From Chamaea fasciata (lineage: Eukaryota > Chordata > Aves > Passeriformes > Sylviidae), in assembly GCA_029207755.1 (NCBI GenBank), contig JARCOQ010000016.1, forward strand, positions 16,265,307 to 16,329,306: 64,000 nt of DNA, written 5' to 3'. The translations under genes were made by a program, and so were the position numbers. The notes under the pieces are model-generated. The model had not been told where the DNA came from and did no database searches. It worked only from the letters and a program-made list of their open reading frames with translations. Shown piece by piece: positions 12,801-24,800 of this stretch (position 1 is its first letter; each line of letters begins with the position of its first letter).

Positions 12801-15800
12801 GGAATGGGCAGAGAGGATTCGAGTTAGTCTGTGGGTGGCCTAATCTGTGTAACAGGCTAAAGAAATGTATTTCAGAATGAGCAGATTGTACTAAGATTCT
12901 GACTCTCAGTGTCAAAAACGTCTGTTTTCCCATTAGCTTGTTGATTAAGTAATAGTCTTCAGAGTTTTCTGGTTCTTCTGATGGCGTATTCTAAGATGCA
13001 TAAATCATGGCAGTTTAAGGAAGGTGTAGCCAGGTGGGGGTCAATCTCTTCTCTTAGACGACCAGTCACGGAATGAGAGGACACAGCCTTAAGCTGCGTC
13101 AGGAAAGGTCTAGGATGGATATTAAGAGGAAGTTCTTCCCAGAGTGATTGAGCATTGGAATGGGCTGGTGAAGGTTTTGGTCTTTGAATAACTCATAAAT
13201 ATCCGCAGAAGTTTGGATAGTAAATTCATCTGCAGTTTGTGGGCAGACCCTCTCAAGTTAAAAATAGTTCATCAGGGAGAAATGGATGTGGAAGGAAGTT
13301 AAAGGAATGCAAAGTTAGTGTAAAACACAATCTCTTTATCACAGAATGAACTGGGATGGAGAAGACCTTTGAGATCATTGAGTCCAACCCATGACCACCT
13401 TGTCGTGTAGACCATGGCACCAAGTGCCACATCCAGTCTTTTCTTAAATACCTCCAGAGACAGTGACTCCACCACCTCCCTGGGCAGCCCATTCCAATGC
13501 TCAATCAGTCTTTCTGTGAAGAACTTTCTCTTAATGTCCATCCTAGACCTCCCCTGATGCAGCTTAAGGCTGTGTCCTCTCATTTTGTGACTGGTTGCCT
13601 AAGAGAAGAGATTGACCCTCACCTGGCTACACCCTCCGTTTAGGAAGTTGTAGAGAGTGATGGGATCTCCCGTGAGCCTCCTTTTCCACAGGCTAAACAA
13701 TCCCAGCTCCATCAGCCACTTCTCACAGGACTTGTGTTCCAACCCCTTCACCAGCTTTGTTGCCCTTCTCTGGATGCATTTGAGCATCTCAAGATCCTTC
13801 CTAAATTGAGGGGGCCCAGAAATGGTCACAGCACTCAGGGTGTGGCCAACCAGTGCCAAATACAAGAGAAAAATCACTGCCTTGGTCCTACTGGCCACAG
13901 CATTCCTGATCCAGGCCAAGTGCCATTGGCCTTCTTGGCCACATGGGCACACTGCTGGCTCATGTTCAGTTCGCTGTTAATCAGCATCCCCCGGTCCCTT
14001 TCTGTCTGGCTGCTGTCCAGCCACTCTGTCCCTAGCCACTAGTGCTGCAGGGAGTTTTGACCAAAGTGCAGGACCCAGCACTCGGTCTTGTTAAACCTCA
14101 CTAAAATTTAAAAATAATGAGTTATTAATAAAAAGTTATTAATGAGTTATTAAAAAAATAGCTCATTAAGGAGAAATGGATATGGCTAGAAAGAAGTTGA
14201 AGGCATGCAAAGCTAGTGTACAGTACACTTAGTATTGTACTATGTACGATAATACATACTATACTACAAGTATATAGTCTCTTTATGAACATTTGTGTTC
14301 CTGAAGGTTAACTAAAGGAGGGCTTGAGTATCTAAACCACCTGGCAAAAGGTGTGTTTATGAGTTCCTTTTTTCAAAACAAGGCAGCACTTTAAGATGAA
14401 GCCATTACTATTTTTTTAAAAAGCCAGTGTTGCAGCGAACACAGTATGGAAAAATTTTTAAAATAGAAAGATGTCACAGAAGAAGATAATGTGTTTCTTG
14501 GATAACAAAAAGTTACATATCTATATCTGTGAGGTCTAGAATCTCATTGTCTGTAGGAATTTAACCATCAATGGTTAAATTAGGTTAACTTAATTGATAA
14601 GTTTGATTAGGTTTAGTATTGGTAGAAATATGTGTGCTTGGATTTTGAGATCAATGAGAACTAAAGTTCTGATGAATAGACAAGAATAAATATTTTCACT
14701 TGATTTGTAAACCACAAGGCTATCCTTGCTATCATTCATCTTTAGATCTATAAGCAGTAATCTCCACATCTTGTGTGTTGAAGAGAAAGGACAGAAAAAT
14801 CCCTTGCAAAGTTGAATAAAATGTCAGCATGTTTTTGTGTAAAAATTTAGAATCTAGATTTTGCGTCAAATCTCTTGCGTTGTGTTTGTGTGCACAAAAA
14901 ATGTTCTCTGTCTTCTGGAAAATCCAGACCTTCCTCTGAATTTTCATGTAAAAGAATTCTCTGTGCATTTGCTTGAGGGTGTCTGGACATCCCCCTTAGA
15001 ATTTATCAACAGTTGATAGTAGACCTATCTTTATTATGAATTAGCTTTATTTTGCATATTGAGCAGTTGTATATTTGTTAAATTTCATGGAAGCTGCTTT
15101 GTTTTCTTGTAATCTAAAAAATGCCATGAAAAGGAAGTTGGTGAACCAATCCGATTATAGTGTTTCTTGAACCAGAACATAGTTTTGCCTTTGATCTGGT
15201 TTGTCTCATCATTGAAAATACAAATCCTCTCCTTTTTAGTGTTGAAATGAGTATCTGCAATGTAGCTGTGTGTATCTGCAATCTGCATCTCACTGACACC
15301 TTTTCTGCTTTCTAGTGTTTTCTCAAGGGCTGAAAAAATCTTCCCTGGAGCTGTATGGCTTAATCTGCTATGGGGAACTGAGGAAAAAGATCGGGGGATG
15401 TGAGTATGAGTGACTTCAGGTTATTTTTACATGATAGAATCAGAGTTGTATCTACTACCCTTGTGGCTGGAAGTGTCTAGTTCAGTTCCACTTTCGAGTT
15501 CTTGGCTATTGCTGTAATCTGTGGTGTTATTTCTTCATTAAATGTATTTTTTTTTTAATAGACCTTCTTCGTCTGTTGCATAAGTCCACTTCAATAGGTT
15601 TCTTTAGTTTTATCTGTCTGCAGAATGCAGTGCATGTATTCCCCACAGGTGATAGGAAAACATACACAACGCTTAGATTATCTATTCTGTTACAATTGAA
15701 ACCTGAGCAATTAAGTGTGTAAATTGTACCATTTACACCCAGAATTACTTGTGCCTATGGAGTCAAAATCTGGGATGGTGTATTTTTCTAAGTTTTTCTC

Positions 15801-18800
15801 TAAATGTTTGCTCACTACCCTGAAGATGAAAACGCACAAATCATAACTGGACATAACTTTACTGGCTAAGCAAGATGCGTTCTGACTTCGTCAGTCCCAG
15901 AATCCAGTTTTGTCCATATTGATGAGTGGAGATGGAAGAGTGTGTGCCATAACAATGCTCCACTGTTTGCTGGCAGTTTATTAATTGTATTAGCAACATA
16001 CCTGAGCTTAGGCTCACAGAAATACAAAATGGTTTGGATTGGAAGGGACCTGAAAGACCATCTTGTCCCAACCCCCTGCCATGGGCAGGGGTACTTTCCA
16101 TTAGACCAGGTTGCTCCTGCCCCCATCCAACTGGGAATGGGGCAGCCACAGCTTCTTTGGGGAACCTGTGCCAGAGCCTCCCCACACTGTAATAAAAAAA
16201 TGTTTTAATTATATGTAGTTTAAATCTCCCCTTCTGTAGTTTAAAACCATCAACCCTTGTCCTGTCCCTCCAGGCCATGCTGAAAAGTCTGTCCTTGTCT
16301 TTCTTTTAAGCCTTTAAGTACTTCATATGCTGGGACCCCCAGAGCTGCAGGTGGAATCTCACCTGAGTAGAATAGAGGACCCCTACCTTACCCTACTGTC
16401 CACACTGAGGGGATGAACCCCAGGACATGATACCTATGGTTTTCATGGTTTCCAGACCAGAGAGAGCTCTGACATGACTGGCTTGAAGAGTGGGCAGAGG
16501 AACATGCCATGTATGTGCCAGTCCGTGTGCATACATCTTTTTATCCATGTATTCATTCATTTGTTCCCAGGCTTTTCGTACAGTCAGTGTTACATCATAG
16601 TGCATCTTCTACCTACTAAGTTTAGGCTTAGGGTTAAGTTTAATTTGTGAGACATGAAAAACCATGAAAATACCTTCACTTCTTTGTGAAGACATACTAG
16701 TTGTAAAGTGAAATGGACACGAAAGCGTTCATGAGTGAACATGTACAATTCCTAAAAGGTTTGTGGGATTTTGGGAAGGGTTTTTTGCTGTGTTATTCCC
16801 TTACCTGGGACTCCTGTCATAACAGGTAATGAACGAGATTGTTGTGAATGTTCATATTGCCTTTATTCTGTTTGTTTCAAGATCTCCAGTGTGTTAATTG
16901 GAGAAGCAGTGCTCAGCTTGGAGAAGCAATTTTGAACTGTTTGATGACAAAGCAGGTGCAGAAGCAAGGCACATTGCACTGTCACCAGAAATCAGCGTTA
17001 GTGTTTCTTTCCTGTACCCACATCTTGTTTTACAAGCAGACCCTTCTTGCTATATGACTGGGAGTAAGATTTCACACAGTCACCATAGCAATGCCTGCAG
17101 CTTCTGTGCTTCTGTCTTTTTAGAACTTTGGGACTTGGTTACATACATTACCCACTGTCGCTTGGAAAATTCTTATCTCCAAGACCAAATGTACTCAAGC
17201 TGCAAGACTCTACACCCATTTATGACAGGTCTACTCTGTAGCTGTGGAAAGCAGTTTCTTCCTTCCCTCCTCCTGGCCCCCCCCTTTTTTTTTTCTCTTG
17301 TGGTATTCACAGTCACAGGAATGGAGGAGATTTACTGAGAGCTATTGAGACACAAGAGTACTCCAGAAATACTTTCAGTATTGCCAGAGGGAGGTTAATT
17401 GTTCAGTAAATAGATCTGGGCCTAACTGTCATATAAATCAAGTCAGCAAAATGTCAGTTTAAAAACATGTTCCTCAATGCATACAAAAAAGTGAGGGTTG
17501 CATGTGCATTTTATTATTTTTACTTACTTTTGGGTTTTGTTAAGCATTAGGTTGCTGTTTCATTCTGCCTTGCTGCCTTAACAACAGAGATTGAGCAGGA
17601 AGAAGCTTTGCTTTTTAACACCCCATTGTCAGATTATAGCCCAGTGTTCAAAGATGGCTGTAGCACCTAAACTAGGGTCATTTAATCCATGTGTAAAAAG
17701 TAATTTTTGTGGCAAGGATCAGGTAAAGCTTGCATGTTATGAAAAAACAAACTTTGCAGAAGAGCTATGTTACAACACATTTATGCATGTTAATCCTACG
17801 TAAGAATGAAGTGTAATAGCTTTGAAAACCCAGCAGGACACAGAGAAGGCCATGGGTTTAACAATGTAAATCCTAATTCACTGTGTTGTCTTATTTACTG
17901 AAAAGGTATGGATGACAAGAACGCAGCTAAACTCAATGAGCTCATTCAAGCTGGGTAAGTAAGAACTTATTTCTGAAACTCCTTAAACTGTGTTGTTTAG
18001 CAACTTGACTGTTGTATTGATCAGCCCAAGTTTGGGGCATTTCTTAATTTTCAAGAGCTGAAGTTTGATGTTTTCCACTCTTTGTTTTGTATTAAGATAT
18101 TTCTTCCCTTTTCCATGAAGCCATTAATTGTTAATAATAAGAAATGATGGATTAAGTTTAATAAAATAGTTAAATGGGAATTTTTACAGAAGCTACAGCA
18201 CTTAGCCATGTGGATTCATTCAGAGAAATCATAGAATTATTAAAGTAGGAATCCAAGATCATCAAGTCGAACCATTACCTCAGCCCTGCCACCACTAACT
18301 CCTGTCCCCAAGTGCCACATCCATAGGTCTTTTAAATCTCTTCAGGGATAGTCACTCCACCACTGCCCTGGGCAGCCTGTCCCACTGCCTGACCACATTT
18401 CCAGTGCAGAAATGTTCCCAATATCCCATCTAAACCTCCCCTGGCACAACTTTGGGCTGTTTCCTCTTGTCCTATCCCTTGTTCCCTGGAAGCAGAGCCT
18501 GACCCCACCCTCCCCACCTGCCCTCTCCTGTCAGGGAGTTGTGCAGAGCCAGAAGGTCCCCCCTGAGCCTCTTTTTCTCCATGCTGAGCCCCCTGAGCTC
18601 CCTCAGCCGCTCCTCGTCAGACTTGTGCTCCAGACCCTTCCCCAGCTCCATTCCCATCTCTGCACACACTCCAGCCCCTTACTGTTCTTCTTGCAGTGAG
18701 GGTTCATCTCCGAACCATTCTGCCTCAGCAGGGCTCATGAATACTGACTTTCAGACCTGAAATGACCCTTTGGCACACAGGGGGCCTCAGCCCTCCAGTG

Positions 18801-21800
18801 ACTTTTGCATCTCCTTGACATTAAGAATGAATGTTTTCTTTCACTTCTAGAGAGTATTGTGGGATTTGGGGGTGCAGTTTATGAGTCAATGTACTCTTAG
18901 AATGCAGAAGGGGTTAGAAGTTGCAAATGTTAGAAATGAGGGCATACCTGATGTATTTGTGCATAAATTTTTCCAAACCAGTTCAGTTTTCTAGATTTGT
19001 GTTTTAAAGTGAAATCTCTTTAAAAGGATAAGGCATGTGATTACTTAGGAGGCATTGATGTGTCCTTAATCCCATCTTAAAAAATGATTTGAAAAATCAT
19101 TACTTTCTGTCTGTTACAGGTCTGCTTTTACCTATTGCACTCTTGCTTTTAGGGTGTTTACTGTACCAGACAAGTTATTGATGAAGTAAACTTGATTGTG
19201 AACAGGAACAGGAGTTTGCCCCCTCAGCAGCTGCAGTCTTTTGACTTTACCTTGCATTATATGGATACTTAGTGTTGTACCTTTCTTGTGTTCTCAAATG
19301 GAGTTTCCAGATAACTTTCTTAGGAGCTGAACGACCTTTCCTCTCCTGGATGATGCTGTTTGTACAGTGTGCTTGTGTGGATGGTCTTCAATGGGATGCT
19401 TGAATGACTTGTTCATTCTTCTGTTAACTGCAAGGTTTAAAATGAGAAGAGAAATTCTATATGGTTTGGGTTTTGTACAATTAGCAAAATATGAACGGTA
19501 TGTTTAACTGCATTATTCTTAAATTACTTCTTTAAATTGGAGTTACCAGTTAAAGTGAGCCTGGGATGAGTCTTCATCTGTCGTTTCCTGAATATATGGT
19601 TCAGAGTATCAGCAGTTGGTTTAGCCACTCTGTGCTATACTAGAGCACCTTTCTTACACTGAGTCATCCAAACAGACTGAAGCATATCAAATGAGCCTGA
19701 TGACATTTAGTGAGCTGTAGTATCAGTCTATCACTTTGCATGGTTCAGGCCTTAGTTCTTCTAATTAATTGTTAATGAGGGCTAGTGATTTCTGTAAAGT
19801 CTCTGTGTTTATTCCATGAAAGCCAGTCTTGTAACAAATCATTTTGGGAACAGGAGTCTCAGCATTTCAAAGTATTAATGCTAATCTTCTACGCCAAAAT
19901 TAAAATGTACGTAACATTCACCAGTTCAGAAGTAGTTGCTTTTGCATAGGCTTTTTGTCTGCATCCGAGAGACCCATCTTTGCTTCCCTTTTTCTCCTGC
20001 ATCCCTTACTCCATTTGGTGGTGAACCTCATCAGCTGAAGAAGAGCAAACTGTGTTTTCATTACCACCTGGATGTCTGCGCCACCTGCATGTGCAGGACA
20101 GCCGCACAGCTCCCAGAAGCAAACACATTGCATATACCTCGGTTGGTTCATCTTCCCATCGTGCTCAGTGATGGTACAATTCCATGATACTCTTCCCTAT
20201 TTGTAATCAGTTATTTCTCCAGTTCCTAACATGTTTCTTTCAAGTGTGTCGCTCCTCTTTTGTATGCAACGCACTTTGTAAGGCTCGTCACTGAGGAAAG
20301 CCATGAAAGAAAGTGAATCCAAAGTGATTAAAAATGGGGAATGTGAACATGCATTATTCTGATGATCTGCTCCTTAAGTAGGTAAACATTCTCTTCATTT
20401 AATTGGTAAGAAAAGTTGAGAAAGGATAAGATTGTGAGGAGCTACGTGGTAATTTATTTGCAGCGTGACTCCAGACCCTGGAGTTGCATGCTCTAATTCA
20501 GTGCTTGTTTTGCATCTCTGGTTTCTGTACTAATTTCATGGAGTATGGAAAAACAAATGACCCTGTGAGAGACTCATAAGAAAAACATACTTAAAAGCTT
20601 TGTAGTTGAGCTTATAACCCAGGTCATGGATACTAAGGAGTGCTTGACAACTCCAATCAGCTGACTCTGGTAACAAATACAAATATTTTCTTGATCTCTT
20701 TGTAAATATGTACGAATTCTGGGTAAGTTAGAAAAAAAAAAACAAAAAAACACAAACCACAAGAATCACCTAGTTTAAAGAAGTATTATAACTGTGCACC
20801 AATTAAGCTGAGCAGTTTTCGGTGTCTGGTAGTGTATATGGTTTTACCCTCCAACCCGAGAGGCTCTTTATAGCACAAGGTAAGAAAGACAGAAACCAGT
20901 AACAGGAATTAGTTGCTCTGTCTGGTTCAGATTCTGGATGTATTTTATGTGAGATAGGAGTGATTCTTCACTGTCTTTCCATTCCTTGGGAAAGCTCTTT
21001 GGCATACTGAGGGGAAATCTGTAACTCTGAAAATCTTGATCAGAAAATAACAGTTCATACTGAAAAAAGTAATATATAAACCAAACCATTTTAAGTAGGC
21101 ATGTTATGCTCTTGGTGTCAGGTCAGACTGGTAATTCTGTGTGCATAGTCAGTAGAGAGACTGTTTTAAGACTTACCTTTTCCTGCCTTTGGAGACATCC
21201 AGGATCTAGGTAACAGAAGAAAATAGGTATTTTGAAGCTAAGAGTAGTTCTGTTGCAGACTGACTCCTTTACTGTGCTTTCCCCTACATTTGTAGAAATT
21301 GTGTTTTTCCAGGCTCTCAGAGACAGATTTCAATTAGAAAATTATAGTGTCTAAATATATCTGCTTTTATATTAGTTTGATAATAGGTTATTCTTTAGAC
21401 TCTGTCCTAGATTGCCTGAAGCTAAATCGTACTTAATGGAAAAGGAAATTAGGGGAAGCAGAACACCTGAATATGGGGAGCTGGGATATTCTAAAGAATG
21501 TGTGAGGGAGACATGAAAATAGCATTGATTGCTATAGTTGTGGAAAAGTGCTGTAGTGGCAGGGTGAAAAACTTGCATGGGAAGTCTTTAATGTTTTGTC
21601 ACATTTTTGTGTGCTTTGGGTTTCTTCATTTACTGAATGGTCTACTTTGTTCGCTGACTTCTGTACTGTGCCATTTCCCCTTATGCTCAGGGAAGGCAGT
21701 TGTTCCTGCCTCCCCATACAGATATCAGCAGATTTGCAGTTGTTTGGTTTCCTCCAATGTGATTTTCCTCCTAGTGTTTTATTGCTTTGTTTGGTCTTTT

Positions 21801-24800
21801 GGTTGTTTGGGGTTTTTTTTCAAATAATATTTTTTCCATAATATACTTACATTTTTCACACTTCTGGCTTTTATCTTAGGTTTTGGTTGGGTTGGTTGTT
21901 TTTTTTCTTGTCTCTCTGCCCTTTGAAGCACAGATAGAGATGCAGTCAGGAGTTCATGATGCCGATCCATGTTCATTTATAAGCTGCTCTATGGTAACAG
22001 ATGGTGGATACCTGCAGCCCAAGGTTCACCTGCACAGGTGGCAGACAAATTGAGCATGGACAACTACCAGGAAGCCTGACTCAGCAGTTAATGCTTTATG
22101 ACCAACTAGCTGGATTCTTGAACAGAAATAGGAAATACAAAAAATTAACAACAGCACCTTTCTTCTTTTTCTTAGGTCAATTACCTCAGCTGTTTTAGCC
22201 AGGTCAATCTTTCTGGGCCTTCTGAGCAGCCAGGCCCTTCTTTCAGTCACCTTCCACTCATGTGATTAATTGATTGGTTTATATAGTCATGTCAGTTAAT
22301 AAAAAACATGTTTCTCTCCCCAAATCCCTTCTTACTTGTACTGTGATACTGTATTATGATGATGATGATGATGATAATAATAATAATGCTATTTCTGACT
22401 CTTCACTCACATGCTTCAAAGTGCACATTTGATAATAAAGAATTGCATTCGCAAAAACTAAGCTTGCACAAGTAATCGAAAGAATTTGTTGTATTACAAC
22501 AGATTACAAATAGGGAAGTGGATCATTGTACAAAATGCCGATTTTCTGATAAAATCATATCTAAACTTTAAGGACAAATACAGGAGGATATGGAGTCTCC
22601 TGCTAAGGCTGAGGTGCCCAGGAGGAGGTTTTACCTTTCATCCTTACCTTAACTTATTGATTAGATATCCACAAGGGTTTCTGTGTCCCTCTCCAAGAGT
22701 CTTTACACTGGAAGACACTGACAGAGACTTTACACTGTTGGATTTGGTGAAGACCAACTGTCTTCAAACAATTCTTGTTTCCAAAACTTAAGCTGAAAGG
22801 AAATCTGCCCTTCCAGCCCAGGTATATTCCAGATCTATAGAAGTTCACAGTTCAGTAACTGAAACTTTTGAGTTGCTCACCCCATCAGCTCCATCTTCTC
22901 AGGTCTGGCTTCACTTCTGCTGCCCTTTTGCAAATTTTCCTCTTAGCACTGTAGACAACTGCTTTTCCTGCATGATGGTGTTTTACTTACAGCATAGGAA
23001 TATTCTCTATAATTTATTTCATTTTACTGCAAGGACTTGTGTTCAATCCTGCTGCTTCTGTGCCAGCTGATCCTTAATGTTTCAAGTAGTAATACTGCCA
23101 TTGGTAATTTGATTGGGCTCAATGCCTGCCTTTTAAGTCCCTGAAAAGAAAACAGGACTGATAGAGTGAAGAAATCAAATAGTTTCACGGTGTGAAAACA
23201 AAAATGACCTTTGACTTTTAAGGATCTTTGAAACTGCTAAGGTGATAACTGAAGCTAAACCAGTGAAACTGTAAAAAGTTACTTTTTTCAGGTTTCTGCA
23301 CAAGCTCTTAGACCTCATGTCTGCACCATACACTGATCATATTTCCAAATGTAAAACTCTGCAAAAACTGCAGACTCTAATTAACAGTCATGAGTATAAA
23401 GAGGAGACTAAATCAAAACCACTTGTCTTTTATGAAGCAGCTGTCTGTGAGGGTACTCTTGAACCAAAGTAACGTAATCCTGGTCCACTTATAGAACAGA
23501 AGTCCCTCACTGAGTGGACAACCAAGCGTTTCATGAAAGTCTAGAAGAGGAGCGTCACAAGAGTAGCACTTCCACAATGAAAAGTAGGCTGATAGGAAAG
23601 ACTGAATGCACTGCAAACCCTTACATTCCTATATTCGTTCCTGTAGCCGTGACAGTCTCTTGCACTGAGTCCCTGATCACAGAATCACAGAATAAGCTGA
23701 GTTGGATGGGACAAGAGTCATCGAGTCCAACTCCCAGCCCTGCACAGCATGATCCCCAAGAGTCACACTGTGCCTGAGAGCATTGTCCTAATGCTTCTTG
23801 ATCTCTGTCAGGCTTGGTGCTGGGACCACTGCTCTGGGGAGCCTGTTCAGTGCCCAAGCACTCTGGGGGATGAAGCTTTTTCTAATATCCAACCTAAACC
23901 TGCCCTGACACAACTTCAGTCCGTTTCCTTGGGTCCTGTCACTGGTCACCAGCACAGAGAAGGAATGGGTGTCTGCCCCTTCTCTCCCCCTCATGAAGAA
24001 GTTCTAACTGCAAGAAGGTCTCCCCTCAATCTCTGTTTCTCCAGGCTTAACAGACTAAGTGCCCTCAGCCAGTCCTCATATGGCTTCCCCCTTCACCATT
24101 TTTGTTGCCCTCCTTTGGACACTCTCTAATAGTTTAAAATCTTTATTATATTGTGGTGACCAAAACTGCACACATTACTCAACGTGAGGCCACTCTAGTG
24201 CAAAGCAGAGTGGGACAAATGAGACAATCCCCTCCCTGGCCTAGCTGGCAATGCTGGATCTCGTGCCCCCAGAACAGGGATTTTCCACCTGGGTCCAGGG
24301 CACTGGTGACTCAGATCCAACTGGCCCTTGACCCGGACCCCCAGGTCCTTTCTGCAGCACTGGTCTTCAGCATCTCATTCTCCAGTCTGTCCATACATCC
24401 AAGGTTGCTCCATCCCAGGTACAGAATCCAGAACTTTCCCTTGTTGAACTTCACATGGTTGGTGATTGCCCAGTCCTCTCATTTGTTGAGCATTCTCTAC
24501 AGAGTCTCCCTGCCTTCAAGGGAGTCCACAGCTTCTCCCAATTTTTGTATCATCTGCTGACTTGCTTAGTTACCCCTTCCAGTCCTGTGTCCAATATGTG
24601 AAGATGGTGAAGAGCACAGGGCCTAATAGGTCTGTATTCACACACTTGTTACTGGTTCCTCTAAGTACTTCTCTTTCCATATATCCAGGGCTACAACTGT
24701 TCGTTACAAAGGCAGAAACCTGCGTATCAAAGCTCCCATGTGCAGGGCTTTGAAGAAACTCTGTGATCCAGATGGTGAGTAGAAGATGCTGAAACATGAG

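Larger units (their letters stand above)
12013..15315 (+). other. CRAMP1: CRAMP1 intron 4
   Basis: Holds a CR1 fragment (12106-12275), an oppositely oriented CR1 pair (13015-13175 and 13338-14104), a direct-repeat pair flanking the latter, and otherwise AT-rich unique sequence from 14225 to 15315. Confidence 0.85.
17955..24688 (+). other. CRAMP1: CRAMP1 intron 6 (6.7 kb)
   Basis: Holds two CR1 fragments (18228-18681, 23676-24632), copy B of an unclassified repeat (19124-19257), and a GAT/AAT microsatellite (22356-22389). The rest (19.3-22.3 kb, 22.4-23.6 kb) is AT-rich with no supportable gene. Confidence 0.85.

Noticed and set aside
13599..13952. Minus-strand 117-codon frame as a gene
   Set aside because: It reads as the truncated C-terminus of CR1 reverse transcriptase, with breaks on either side.
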